Positions 9,028 to 18,001 of a DNA stretch of 64,000 nucleotides are shown piece by piece. Location of the stretch: contig NZ_VTTH01000005.1 of the NCBI RefSeq assembly GCF_008831265.1, positions 1 to 64,000 of the forward strand, given 5' to 3'. A program made the translations under genes and the position numbers. The DNA comes from Lacisediminimonas profundi (lineage in GTDB: Bacteria > Pseudomonadota > Gammaproteobacteria > Burkholderiales > Burkholderiaceae_D). Every line of letters starts with the position of its first letter. The first letter of the stretch is position 1. A model generated the notes under the pieces. It was not told the DNA's origin. It worked only from the letters and a program-made list of their open reading frames with translations, and did no database searches.

Positions 9028-9050
9028 TCCCTCCCCTTGAAAGGGAGGGA
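9028..9050. terminator. Stem-loop after the acyl-CoA synthetase
   Basis: TCCCTCCC...GGGAGGGA forms a 9-bp stem around a short TTGA loop, 60 bp after the synthetase stop and 80 bp before dpgC. A close copy of the sequence just after the stem (GGGAGGGAGC.TTC.TGGCGTGCG) recurs at about 57530-57555, so this is also a dispersed repeat. Termination would be partial if the operon continues. Confidence 0.45.
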
Positions 9051-9132
9051 GCATTCTTGGCGTGCGCAGGTCAACGGCGCGAATCAGGGTGCGGAATCGA
9101 AATAACGAATCAATCAAGGAAAGCAGAAAACC

Positions 9133-10476
9133 ATGTCACATGCAACGAAATCGGTTCCCGCGGCGACTGCCGACTTCCAGTCCGACTGCCGCACGTTCGC
9201 GGACTACTGGCGCGTGCTGGCGCAGGAACTGGACAAGCTGCCTGCCCGCGCCGACCGCGATGCAAGCCAGCAAGAGCAAGCGGTGCAATTGCTGGATGCC
9301 GGCCGTGCCGCCAGGGAGCGTTTTCTTGGCCGGCACCTGCCCGCGGTCTACGATGCGCTGACCAGGGACAAGTCGGTGCTGTTGCGGCTGGAGGACCTGG
9401 TCGGCGCTGCCGCCGTCCAGTTCCCGGGACTGGTTCCGGGAGCCGATGTGCTGGCACGCGAGAATGCGCTGCATCAGTCGAAAAAGGACGGCCATGAGAT
9501 CGACCAGGGCATCTTCCTGTCGCATGTGCTGGCCAACCGCGAGTGCGGACTGCACCTGTGCCACGCAATGCTGCTGCCAAACCCGCGCTCGTTCGAGTAC
9601 CTGGAAGAGTTCAAGCGCACCGGCCGGGTCGACCTGGGCACCGTGGTCGTCGAACGCAAGGGAACTGCCGGCTTCGTCTACCTGAACAATGAGCGCTTCC
9701 TGAATGCGGAAGATGACTCCACGGTCGACATGCAGGAAATCGCGGTCGACCTGTGCATGCTCGACCCGCAGGTCCAGGCCGGCGTGCTGCGCGGCGCCGA
9801 ATTCACGAGCGGCAAATACCAGGGCCGCCGCGTCTATTGCACCGGCATCAACCTGACCAACCTGTATTACGGCCGCATCTCCTACCTCTGGTACCTGAAG
9901 CGCGAGATGGGCTTCATGAACAAGATCTTCCGCGGCATTGCCGCGCCGGACCGTTCCCCGGACGAAGTGCTCGGGCATACCCACGAGAAGGTGTGGATTT
10001 CGGCGATCGAATCGTTTGCCATCGGCGGCGGCTGCCAGTATGTGCTGGTGACCGACGTCAACCTGGCGGAAAAAACCGCCTACCTGACGCTGCCGGCGAA
10101 GAAGGAAGGCATTGTTCCCGGCGCTGCCAACATGCGGCTGCCGCGCTACGTCGGCGACCGCATCGCCCGCCAGGCGATCATGATGTCGCGCAAGATCGAA
10201 TGCGACAGCGACGTCGGCCGCATGATCTGCGACACCATCGTCGAAGACGGCCAGATGACGCAAGCGATCGACGAGGTGATCGACGGACTGAACCGTTCCG
10301 GCGTGGTCAGCGCGGGCAGCAACCGGCGCGCTTTCCGCGTCGCGCACGAGCCGCTCGACCTGTTCCGGAATTACATGGGCATGTATGCCAGGGAGCAGGC
10401 GTTCTGCCACTTCAGCCCGGCGCTGATTTCGAATCTCGAACGTTTCTGGGATGCGAACAACAGGAAGCCGGATTAA
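9133..10476 (+). CDS. dpgC: DpgC-family (3,5-dihydroxyphenyl)acetyl-CoA 1,2-dioxygenase-like enzyme
   Basis: 447 residues, the size of DpgC: a helical N-terminal domain (~1-170) and a crotonase-fold C-terminal domain. The crotonase core is clear at 295-341 (FAIGGGCQYVLVTD, then LPAKKEGIVPGAANMRLPRY). DpgC uses O2 without metal or cofactor to convert an arylacetyl-CoA to the arylglyoxylate and free CoA; it is best known from actinomycete glycopeptide-antibiotic clusters making 3,5-dihydroxyphenylglycine. No antibiotic genes are near; the neighbours are CoA ligases, a thioesterase and a PadB-like oxidoreductase that performs the same overall oxidation anaerobically. A catabolic role on a hydroxylated phenylacetyl-CoA is therefore likely (inference). 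Confidence 0.82.
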   Translation: MSHATKSVPAATADFQSDCRTFADYWRVLAQELDKLPARADRDASQQEQAVQLLDAGRAARERFLGRHLPAVYDALTRDKSVLLRLEDLVGAAAVQFPGLVPGADVLARENALHQSKKDGHEIDQGIFLSHVLANRECGLHLCHAMLLPNPRSFEYLEEFKRTGRVDLGTVVVERKGTAGFVYLNNERFLNAEDDSTVDMQEIAVDLCMLDPQVQAGVLRGAEFTSGKYQGRRVYCTGINLTNLYYGRISYLWYLKREMGFMNKIFRGIAAPDRSPDEVLGHTHEKVWISAIESFAIGGGCQYVLVTDVNLAEKTAYLTLPAKKEGIVPGAANMRLPRYVGDRIARQAIMMSRKIECDSDVGRMICDTIVEDGQMTQAIDEVIDGLNRSGVVSAGSNRRAFRVAHEPLDLFRNYMGMYAREQAFCHFSPALISNLERFWDANNRKPD

Positions 10477-10583
10477 GCGGTTGACGCCACACCGGCGTTC
10501 ATCGTATTGATACGGACAAGAGGCAAAGACCCATCACCGCATTCCTGGCCCGGCAAAGACGGGCTGGAAAATGACAAGGAGAC

Positions 10584-11006
10584 ATGATGAAAGACAGCTT
10601 GAAAGTCGGCAGCACCTTTACCTGCAGCGTCCTGATCGACCAGGAGCGGACCATCGGCTTCATGGGCGAAGGCTTGCGCGTATATTCCACGCCCTCCATG
10701 GTGCATGACGTCGAATACGCCTGCCGCGACCTGCTGCTCGAACATCACGACAGCGGCGAGGATTCAGTCGGCGCGCGGGTCGAGATCGACCACCTGGCGC
10801 CGACCCTGCTCGGCCAGAAGGTGACGATCTCGGTCACGGTTGCCGAGATTGCGCTGCCGCGGCTGGTATTCGAGGTCGAGGTCAAGGACGAGCTGGACAC
10901 GGTCGGACGCGCGAAACACGTGCGCTTCGTGGTCGACACGGTGAAGCAGGCGGCGCGCCTGGCGAAGAAGCAGGAACGGCTGAAGGCGGTAACGGGAGAG
11001 AAATGA
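10584..11006 (+). CDS. Hotdog-fold thioesterase (FlK-like)
   Basis: A 140-residue single-domain hotdog protein resembling the fluoroacetyl-CoA thioesterase (FlK) family: VYSTPSMVHDVEYACRDLL contributes the active-site region, followed by GARVEIDHLAPTLLGQKVTI. It should hydrolyse an acyl-CoA produced in this pathway, for example an aroyl-CoA to a free benzoate, or act as a proofreading enzyme. An AAGGAGA site fits ATG 10587 slightly better than 10584 (adjacent Met codons). Its stop overlaps the padB start, so the two are translationally coupled, which ties it to PadB-like catalysis. Confidence 0.8.
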   Translation: MMKDSLKVGSTFTCSVLIDQERTIGFMGEGLRVYSTPSMVHDVEYACRDLLLEHHDSGEDSVGARVEIDHLAPTLLGQKVTISVTVAEIALPRLVFEVEVKDELDTVGRAKHVRFVVDTVKQAARLAKKQERLKAVTGEK

Positions 11007-13771
11007 TGGGTACCTCGCGCAAGGTTCCCATTTACTGCTACCAGTGCGTGGCCGGCCCCGACCTGCTGACGGTCGAGGTGGAAGACGGCGTCGCCAAGCG
11101 GGTCGAATCCAACTTCGCAATCAAGGCTGAACATCCGGGCGGCGGGCGAGTCTGTGTCAAGGCCTACGGCATGGTGCAGAAGATGTACAACCCGAATCGG
11201 ATCAAGCAGCCGATGAAGCGCACCAATCCGCGCAAGGGCCGCGACGAAGATCCGGGATTCGTGCCGATCAGCTGGGATGAGGCGCTCGATATCGTCGCCG
11301 ACCGCTTGATCCAGGCGCGCGCCAAGGGGATGTTGAACGAAGAAGGCGTGCCGCGCGTGGCGGTCACCACCGGTGGCGGCGGAACGCCGGTGCAGTACAT
11401 GGGAACCTTTCCCGCGTTCATGGCGGCCTGGGGCGCGATCGACCAGGGCTATGGCGCCGGCCAGGGCGTCAAGTGCTACCACTCCGAACACCTGTATGGC
11501 GAGCTGTGGCACCGCGCGTTCATCGTGTCGCCGGATGTGCCGTATGTGAATTACGTGATCAATTGCGGTGCCAACGTCGAGGCCTCGGCCGGCGTGGTCG
11601 GCATCTGGCGCGAGGCCGATGCCCGTGTCCGCGGCGCCAAGCGGGTGCAGGTCGAGCCGCACCTGTCGATCACCGGCGCGGTGTCGGCCGAATGGGTGCC
11701 GATCAAACCCAAGACCGATGCCGCATTCCTGTTCGGGCTGATCCACCGCATCCTGCATGAGCGCGACTGGCGCGACGTGTGCGACCTGCCCTTCCTGAAA
11801 AACACCACCAGTTCGCCCTACCTGATCGGACCGAACGGCTGGTACCTGCGCGATGCCGCGAGCGGCAAGCCGCTGATCTGGGACCTGGCAGACGGCCGCG
11901 CCAAGGTGCATGACGCCGACGACCTGGTCGATCCGGCGCTGGACGGCGAATACATGGTGGCCGGCGTGGAGCATGGCGCCGACGAAGCACGCTTCGTGCA
12001 CGAAAGCGTGGCCGGCAGGCCGGCATTCCAGTTGATGCTGGATCACATGAAAACCTATACGCCGGAGTGGGCGGCCGGCGAGTGCGAGATACCGGTCGAG
12101 TCGATCCGCCGCGTGGCCGACGAATACCTGGCCCATGCCTGTGTCGGCGAGACCATCGACATCGAAGGGCTCACCCTGCCCTTCCGCCCGGTGGCGGTCA
12201 TGCTGGGCAAGGGTGTCAACAACGGCTGGGGCGGCTATCACTGCTGCTGGGCCCGGACCGTGCTGGCGGTGCTGGTCGGCGCGCTGGAAGTGCCGGGCGG
12301 CACCCTGGGTACGACCGTCAAGCTGGTGCGCCCGGCAACCTCGCGCGTGGGCTCGGTCAGGCCAGCCGGCCCGGACGGGCTGATGACTTACCAGTTCAAC
12401 GAAACCTCGCGCGATGGATGGCAGCGCCAGCCCAGCATCCGCAATGCGTACAAGACGCTGGTGCCCTTGTCGTCCGATTCGCCGTGGTCGCCGGCCCTGG
12501 GGCCGGCCCACTTGCCATGGCTGTTCCAGAAAAAAGCGCCCGACAACTGGCCGCGCACGGCGCCGCCGGACGTCTGGTTCTGCTACCGCAGCAATCCGGC
12601 GATCTCGTCGTGGAACGCGCCGGAAGTGGCAGAGCGGCTGACCGAGTTTCCGTTCACCGTGGCCTTTGCCTATACCGACGACGAGACCAATCACTTTGCC
12701 GATGTGCTGCTGCCGGAAGCGCTTGACCTGGAAAGCCTGCAGATCATCCGCATCGGCAGCACCAAGATGATGCAGCAGTTCTGGAAGCACGAGGGCTGGG
12801 CAGTGCGCCAGCCGGCGATCGAGTCGCCGTGCGACACCATGGACTTCACCGACATCTCGACCGAACTGGCAAAGCGGGTCGGCATCCTGGACAAGTACGT
12901 GGAGGCGATCAACCGCGGCGCCGCCGGCGTCGGCCTGGTCGACCGCGGCGGCACCTACGACTATTCGCTCGACACGTCGCGCCCGCCCGCGCGCGATGAA
13001 GTGTGGAATGCCTTCGCCAAGGCCGCCAGCCATAACCTGACCGCTGGCGAGGAAGTGCGCGACCTCGACTGGTTCAAGGAAAACGGCTACCTGCTGCGTC
13101 CATTCCCGCAACTCAACTGGTACCTCTACCCTGCCCTGAAAAGCCAGCGCATCCGCTTCGAGATGCCGTACCAGGAACGCATCCTGCGGCATGGCCGGGA
13201 ACTGGCCAACCGCATGCATGAGGCCGGCATACAGTGGTGGGAGCATCAACTGGCCGAGTACGAACCGCTGCCAACCTGGGAGTCCTTCCCCGACATCTGG
13301 GTCGAGTACGCGCGCGAATATGGCCGCGACCCCGACGAATTTCCGTTCTGGGCGCTGACGGCGCGCTCGATGCAATACGCATGGGGCGCCAATGTCGGGC
13401 TGCCGATGATCAACGAGGTGGCCAACAATATCGCCGGTCACCGCGGCGTGATCATCAACCGCACCCGGGCCAAACAGCTGGGCATCAAGGAAGGCGAGCG
13501 CATCATCATGGAATCGGTGTCGGGCGTGACCGAAGGCGAGGCCGTGCTGCGCGAGGGTATCCGTCCGGATACGGTGCTGATGATCGGCCAGTTCGCGCAC
13601 TGGAAAACGCCGTATGCAAAAGACCTCAAGCTGCCCAGCCTGAACTCGCTGACCGATCTCTCGCTGAAGCTGACCGATGGCACCGGCAGCAGCGCCGACA
13701 TCATGCGCATCCGCCTGCGGCGCGCATCGACCGGCGAACTGCTGGGCGCAAAAGAAGGAGCATCGGCATGA
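11003..13771 (+). CDS. padB: PadB-like molybdopterin oxidoreductase (phenylacetyl-CoA:acceptor oxidoreductase type)
   Basis: 922 residues of the DMSO-reductase superfamily, closest in organisation to the catalytic subunit of phenylacetyl-CoA:acceptor oxidoreductase, which oxidises phenylacetyl-CoA to phenylglyoxylate in denitrifying Thauera/Azoarcus without O2. The N-terminus holds Cys12, Cys15 and Cys51, but the position four after Cys15 is Pro, so the usual four-Cys cluster motif is incomplete. There is no twin-arginine signal, so the subunit should stay cytoplasmic. A C-terminal molybdopterin-dinucleotide domain is present (VANNIAGHRGVIINRTRAK). The start overlaps the thioesterase stop and the end overlaps padCD by ATGA. 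Other superfamily activities cannot be ruled out. Confidence 0.78.
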   Translation: MMGTSRKVPIYCYQCVAGPDLLTVEVEDGVAKRVESNFAIKAEHPGGGRVCVKAYGMVQKMYNPNRIKQPMKRTNPRKGRDEDPGFVPISWDEALDIVADRLIQARAKGMLNEEGVPRVAVTTGGGGTPVQYMGTFPAFMAAWGAIDQGYGAGQGVKCYHSEHLYGELWHRAFIVSPDVPYVNYVINCGANVEASAGVVGIWREADARVRGAKRVQVEPHLSITGAVSAEWVPIKPKTDAAFLFGLIHRILHERDWRDVCDLPFLKNTTSSPYLIGPNGWYLRDAASGKPLIWDLADGRAKVHDADDLVDPALDGEYMVAGVEHGADEARFVHESVAGRPAFQLMLDHMKTYTPEWAAGECEIPVESIRRVADEYLAHACVGETIDIEGLTLPFRPVAVMLGKGVNNGWGGYHCCWARTVLAVLVGALEVPGGTLGTTVKLVRPATSRVGSVRPAGPDGLMTYQFNETSRDGWQRQPSIRNAYKTLVPLSSDSPWSPALGPAHLPWLFQKKAPDNWPRTAPPDVWFCYRSNPAISSWNAPEVAERLTEFPFTVAFAYTDDETNHFADVLLPEALDLESLQIIRIGSTKMMQQFWKHEGWAVRQPAIESPCDTMDFTDISTELAKRVGILDKYVEAINRGAAGVGLVDRGGTYDYSLDTSRPPARDEVWNAFAKAASHNLTAGEEVRDLDWFKENGYLLRPFPQLNWYLYPALKSQRIRFEMPYQERILRHGRELANRMHEAGIQWWEHQLAEYEPLPTWESFPDIWVEYAREYGRDPDEFPFWALTARSMQYAWGANVGLPMINEVANNIAGHRGVIINRTRAKQLGIKEGERIIMESVSGVTEGEAVLREGIRPDTVLMIGQFAHWKTPYAKDLKLPSLNSLTDLSLKLTDGTGSSADIMRIRLRRASTGELLGAKEGASA

Positions 13772-15444
13772 TCGAGACCACGGTATCCCGCACTGCCAAC
13801 CCTGCCAACCCTGCCAGGCCTGTGGTGCCGATCGCGCGCTGGGGCATGGTGGTCGACCTCAACCGCTGTGTCGGCTGCCAGACCTGCACCATCGCCTGCA
13901 AGCAGGCCAATGACACCACGCCGGGAGTCCAGTGGCGCAAGGTGATCGACGTCGAGCAGGGAAAATTTCCCGACGTCGAGCGTTTCTTCGTGGTCACCGG
14001 CTGCCAGCACTGCGCGGAACCGCCGTGCGTGCCGGTATGCCCGACCGGCGCCACCCGCCAGCGCGAGGACGGGCTGGTCACGATCGACTATGACGTCTGC
14101 ATCGGCTGCGCCTATTGCGTGGTCTCGTGCCCCTACCAGGCGCGCACGATCGAGCATGATCCGCAGGGCTATTACGGTGCGCAGACGCGGCAGGAACAGG
14201 CGACCGCCCATCCGGAACGCGCCGGCGTCGCGCAGAAGTGCACCTTCTGCCAGACCCGCATCGATGCCGGCATCGCCAAAGGCCTGGTGCCCGGAGTCGA
14301 CCTGGAGGCGACGCCCGCTTGCGCCGCATCGTGCATCTCGCAGGCGATCAAGTTCGGCGATTTCAATGATGACGAAAGCATCGTGTCGCAATTGCTGCGC
14401 ACGCAGCCCAGCCTGCAGATGAACGAAGAGCTCGGCACCAATCCGCAGATCCGCTACCTGTACACGACGCCGGCAGTGCCTGGCCGCGACACCAGCGCCC
14501 AACCCGACCCGGATGAAGAGGAGCGGCTGGCCGATCCGCAAAATCCGCTGGTGGGGGCGTTCCAGAAATTCTGGGACTGGCGTGCCGCGATGAACTGGAT
14601 CTTCGGCGGCGCCGGCACCGGGCTGGCGATCTTCGCCGGGGTACTGGCGGGGAACGGGCTGATCACCCAGGATGCCGGGCGCGGGCTGGTGGCGCTGGCC
14701 GCCGCCCTGATCGCGACCGGATTGTTCTTCGTTTTCCTGAAGATCGGGCGCAAGCTGCGCTTCTGGCGCGCGGTCAGCCGGCCACAGACTTCCTGGATGA
14801 CCCGTGAACTGTATGTCGCGCTGCTGTTCTTTCCGGCCGTGCTGGCGACCCTGCTGGCGCCGCGGCGCGAATTGTTCCTGCTGGTGTCCTTGCTGGGGTT
14901 CGCGTTTCTGTACTGCCAGGCGCAGATCCTGCATCGCGCCCGCGGTATTCCCGTATGGCGTGCGCCGCGGATTCCCGGCATTATCGTGGCGAGCGGTCTA
15001 CTGGAAGGCTGGGGCGTCCTGATGATCGCGTTGTCGCTGGCGGGCATCAAGCCGCCGGGTCAACTATTCGGTGCCGGACTGGGCGCGCTGGTAATCACCG
15101 GACTCCTGTGGCGCAGCTATGTCGGCAGCGCCCGCGCAAATGGCGTACCGCCACTGGCGCGCGCAGTACTGGAGCGCGTTGCGCCGCGGGTCCACATGAT
15201 CGGCCATGTGGCGCCGGCAGCCCTGATCGCGTTTGCCTGGATGGTGCCGTCGATGCAGCATCTGGCCTTGCTGCTGGCCGGCGCCATGGCGGTCGCGGGC
15301 GGCGCATTCTGGAAATTCGTGGTGATCGTGCGCGCCAGTTTCACCCAGGGCTTTTCGCTGAAGCAGGTTCCGCACCGCGGCTCGGGCGATCGCGCCGCAC
15401 CGCCAAGGATGGCCGGGGACAGCAGCCGGCCGGCGTCGACCTGA
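13768..15444 (+). CDS. padCD: Fused PadC-PadD-like subunit: four-cluster ferredoxin plus membrane anchor
   Basis: 558 residues joining two functions. Residues ~22-200 are a DmsB-type electron-transfer module with 16 cysteines in four sets: 34/37/40/44, 79/82/87/91, 111/114/117/121 and 158/161/185/189, enough for four [4Fe-4S] clusters. From ~280 to ~530 there are about eight hydrophobic helices resembling a DmsC-type quinone-reactive anchor. In the pad clusters of Thauera/Azoarcus these are separate genes, so this is a fusion. It starts inside the padB stop codon (ATGA) with an AAGGAG site and should pass electrons from PadB to the quinone pool. Confidence 0.82.
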   Translation: MIETTVSRTANPANPARPVVPIARWGMVVDLNRCVGCQTCTIACKQANDTTPGVQWRKVIDVEQGKFPDVERFFVVTGCQHCAEPPCVPVCPTGATRQREDGLVTIDYDVCIGCAYCVVSCPYQARTIEHDPQGYYGAQTRQEQATAHPERAGVAQKCTFCQTRIDAGIAKGLVPGVDLEATPACAASCISQAIKFGDFNDDESIVSQLLRTQPSLQMNEELGTNPQIRYLYTTPAVPGRDTSAQPDPDEEERLADPQNPLVGAFQKFWDWRAAMNWIFGGAGTGLAIFAGVLAGNGLITQDAGRGLVALAAALIATGLFFVFLKIGRKLRFWRAVSRPQTSWMTRELYVALLFFPAVLATLLAPRRELFLLVSLLGFAFLYCQAQILHRARGIPVWRAPRIPGIIVASGLLEGWGVLMIALSLAGIKPPGQLFGAGLGALVITGLLWRSYVGSARANGVPPLARAVLERVAPRVHMIGHVAPAALIAFAWMVPSMQHLALLLAGAMAVAGGAFWKFVVIVRASFTQGFSLKQVPHRGSGDRAAPPRMAGDSSRPAST

Positions 15445-15597
15445 GTCCGGGAGCTGCGCAAAGGAGGATGGATTTTGAAGTGTGAATGTTGCAGTGTGGC
15501 TGTTGAAGTGTGACGGTGCAGTAAAGCAGGGAGGCATCTGCTGGAGCGTCGGACCGGAAAAACCGGTCGTATTCTAACAATATCGGAGATTAGTAAA
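15445..15597 (+). promoter_or_regulatory. Upstream region of livK
   Basis: This 153-bp gap contains the undecamer TTGAAGTGTGA twice (15475-15485 and 15503-15513), with starts 28 bp apart, which may be an operator for the transporter genes. GGAG at about 15588 is the ribosome site for the binding-protein gene. No terminator was recognised. Confidence 0.4.
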
Positions 15598-16752
15598 ATG
15601 AAGAAGACTGTACTCGGCAAGTCGATTATCGCCGCCGCATTGCTCGGCATATCGGCCTCGGCCTTTGCCGATGTGAACATCGGTGTGACCCTGTCCCTGA
15701 CCGGACCGGCCGCATCGCTGGGCATCCCTGAAAAGAACACCGTCACGCTGCTGCCCGCCACCATCGGCGGACAGAAGGTCAATTACATCATTCTCGACGA
15801 CGAGTCCGACACCACCAAGGCCGTCAAGAACACGAAGAAGCTGATTTCGGAAGACAAGGTCGACCTGATCATCGGCTCGTCGATCACCCCCGCATCGCTG
15901 GCGATGGTCGACTCGGTGGCCGAAGGACAGACACCGATGATCTCGCTGGCCGCCAGCTCCAAGATCGTCGAGCCGGTTGACGCCAAGCGCCGCTGGGTAT
16001 TCAAGACCACCCAGAACGACATCATGATGTCGCTGGCCGTACTGGACAGCATGGTCAAGAACGGCGTGAAGTCGGTGGCATTCATCGGCTTTGCCGATGC
16101 CTACGGCGAGGGATGGTATGCCGAGTTCAGCAAGGCTGCCGCACAGAAGGGGGTGAAGCTGGTCGCCAACGAACGCTACGTGCGCAATGACACGTCGGTC
16201 ACCGGCCAGGTCCTGAAAATCGTGGCATCCAAGCCCGATGCAGTCCTGATCGCAGCCTCGGGCACGCCAGCCGTGCTGCCGCAAAAAACCCTGAAAGAAC
16301 GCGGCTACACCGGCAAGATCTACCAGACGCACGGCGTGGCCAATGGCGACTTCCTGCGCGTTGGTGGCAAGGACGTGGAAGGTACCCTGCTGCCAGCCGG
16401 ACCGGTACTGGTCGCAGGCCAGTTGCCTAACGATCATCCGTTGCGCAAGTCGGCCCTGGAATATGTGAGCAAGTACGAAGCTGCATTCGGCAAGGGTTCG
16501 GTTTCCACTTTCGGCGGCCATGCCTGGGATGCCGGCCTGGTCATGCAAAATGCAGTGGCCGCGGCACTCAAGAAAGCGCAGCCCGGATCGCAGGCTTTCC
16601 GCAACGCCCTTCGTGACAGCATTGAAGGCACCAAGGACCTGGCTGGCGCGCACGCCGTGTTCAACATGACCCCGACCGACCACGTCGGCCAGGACCAACG
16701 TGCCCGTGTCATCGTGAAAATCGAAAACGGCGCCTGGAAATACCAGCCGTAA
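15598..16752 (+). CDS. livK: Branched-chain amino acid/aromatic acid-type ABC transporter substrate-binding protein
   Basis: 384 residues with a Sec signal peptide (lysine-rich start, hydrophobic core, cleavage after about residue 24, ASAFA|D) and a periplasmic binding-protein type I domain (NIGVTLSLTGPAASLGIPEK). Proteins of this Liv/Hba-like group bring amino acids or aromatic acids to a LivHMGF permease. It follows the aromatic-acid genes and precedes its own permease and ATPases, so uptake of the aromatic substrate of the island is the likely job. A strong hairpin after the gene may raise its expression over that of the permease genes. Confidence 0.88.
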   Translation: MKKTVLGKSIIAAALLGISASAFADVNIGVTLSLTGPAASLGIPEKNTVTLLPATIGGQKVNYIILDDESDTTKAVKNTKKLISEDKVDLIIGSSITPASLAMVDSVAEGQTPMISLAASSKIVEPVDAKRRWVFKTTQNDIMMSLAVLDSMVKNGVKSVAFIGFADAYGEGWYAEFSKAAAQKGVKLVANERYVRNDTSVTGQVLKIVASKPDAVLIAASGTPAVLPQKTLKERGYTGKIYQTHGVANGDFLRVGGKDVEGTLLPAGPVLVAGQLPNDHPLRKSALEYVSKYEAAFGKGSVSTFGGHAWDAGLVMQNAVAAALKKAQPGSQAFRNALRDSIEGTKDLAGAHAVFNMTPTDHVGQDQRARVIVKIENGAWKYQP

Positions 16753-16771
16753 GCCTGTCCGGCGACTCCAT

Positions 16772-16804
16772 CCTTCCCGTTGCCGGAGCACGGCAGCGGG
16801 AAGG
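16772..16804 (+). terminator. Strong stem-loop between livK and livH
   Basis: A 14-bp stem with a single G-T pair (CCTTCCCGTTGCCG / CGGCAGCGGGAAGG, loop GAGCA) lies 20 bp after the livK stop. It has no T run. A partial terminator or a 3' stabiliser that makes more binding protein than permease is the usual role of such hairpins. Confidence 0.6.
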
Positions 16805-16942
16805 GACGCCTCGCGTTTGCGCCGTGCGGGTCCGCCAGCCACTACAATTACGAAAATTACACAGGCACAAAGCCGGAGCACTCCGGAACGAGCGGCACCA
16901 GCCGCGCCGTTTCGATAGCGCCCGGGCACCAGGGAAGCAAGC

Positions 16943-18001
16943 ATGGATCTATCAATAGCCGCCATCCTCGCGCAGGATGGCATTACCACGGGCGCGATAT
17001 ACGCGTTGCTGTCGCTGGCCCTGGTACTGGTTTTTTCAGTCACGCGCGTGATCTTCATTCCGCAGGGCGAATTTGTCGCCTTTGGCGCACTGACGCTGGC
17101 GGCGATGCAGACCAACCGTTATCCGCATGCGGCCACGCTGCTGGTCGGAATGGGGGTGGCGGTGTTCGTGGTCGAGGCAGTGCATACGCTGCGCTCGCCC
17201 CAGTTGCGCCAGGGCGCGGCGCGCACGCTGTCGATCTCCGCTGCAAAATTCCTGCTGGCGCCAGTCCTGATCTGGCTGCTGGCAACCCGGCTCGGCACCC
17301 CCACCCTGTGGATGCCGCTGCAAGTATTGCTGACGCTGCTGATCGTGGTGCCAATGGGGCCGATGATCTACCGGCTGGCGTTCCAGCCCCTGGCGGAAGC
17401 CAGCACGCTGGTGCTGCTGATCGTGTCGGTGGGCGTGCATTTCGCGCTGATCGGCCTGGGACTGGTGATTTTCGGCGCTGAAGGTTCGCGCACCACCCCG
17501 TTCTCGGACCTGCGCATCGATATCGGCGCGCTGTCCATTTCCGGCCAGAGCATCGTGATTGTCGGCGTCTCCGCCGCCCTGATCGTGGCGCTTTACTTTT
17601 TCTTCGAACGCACCCTCTCCGGCAAGGCCCTGCGCGCCACGGCGGTGAATCGCCTGGGCGCGCGGCTGGTCGGCATCGGCACCACGCAGGCAGGACGCCT
17701 GGCCTTCACGCTGGCCGCCGCCATGGGCGCGCTGTGCGGCGTCCTGATCGCGCCGCTCACCACCGTTTATTACGACAGCGGCTTCCTGATCGGCCTGAAG
17801 GGCTTCGTCGGCGCCATCATCGGCGGCCTGACCAGCTATCCGATCGCTGCCGCCGGCTCGCTGCTGGTGGGCCTGCTGGAGTCCTACTCCTCGTTCTGGG
17901 CCAGCGCCCTGAAGGAGGTCATCGTTTTCACACTGATCATCCCCGTCCTGCTGTGGCGCTCGCTGACGTCCAAGCATGTCGATGACGAGGGAGAAGAATA
18001 A
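16943..18001 (+). CDS. livH: ABC transporter permease, LivH type
   Basis: A 352-residue integral membrane permease with multiple hydrophobic helices, resembling LivH (GAIYALLSLALVLVFSVTRV near the start; late GFVGAIIGGLTSYPIAAAGS, the loop that contacts the ATPase). It is longer than the ~290-residue norm because of an inserted segment at about 80-130. Its TAA shares an A with the ATG of the next gene, indicating translational coupling. It should form the transmembrane channel with the LivM half of the downstream protein. Confidence 0.88.
   Translation: MDLSIAAILAQDGITTGAIYALLSLALVLVFSVTRVIFIPQGEFVAFGALTLAAMQTNRYPHAATLLVGMGVAVFVVEAVHTLRSPQLRQGAARTLSISAAKFLLAPVLIWLLATRLGTPTLWMPLQVLLTLLIVVPMGPMIYRLAFQPLAEASTLVLLIVSVGVHFALIGLGLVIFGAEGSRTTPFSDLRIDIGALSISGQSIVIVGVSAALIVALYFFFERTLSGKALRATAVNRLGARLVGIGTTQAGRLAFTLAAAMGALCGVLIAPLTTVYYDSGFLIGLKGFVGAIIGGLTSYPIAAAGSLLVGLLESYSSFWASALKEVIVFTLIIPVLLWRSLTSKHVDDEGEE

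Noticed and set aside
9133-10476. Antibiotic biosynthesis (dihydroxyphenylglycine) because of the DpgC-like gene.
   Set aside because: No DpgA type III polyketide synthase, DpgB, DpgD or peptide synthetase is nearby; the context is catabolic.
10745-13600. A 951-codon open frame on the minus strand opposite padB.
   Set aside because: It mirrors the PadB-like gene, which has clear family motifs and overlapping neighbours. Long antisense frames are common at high GC; its composition (His, Arg, Gln, Ala rich) is that of a shadow frame.
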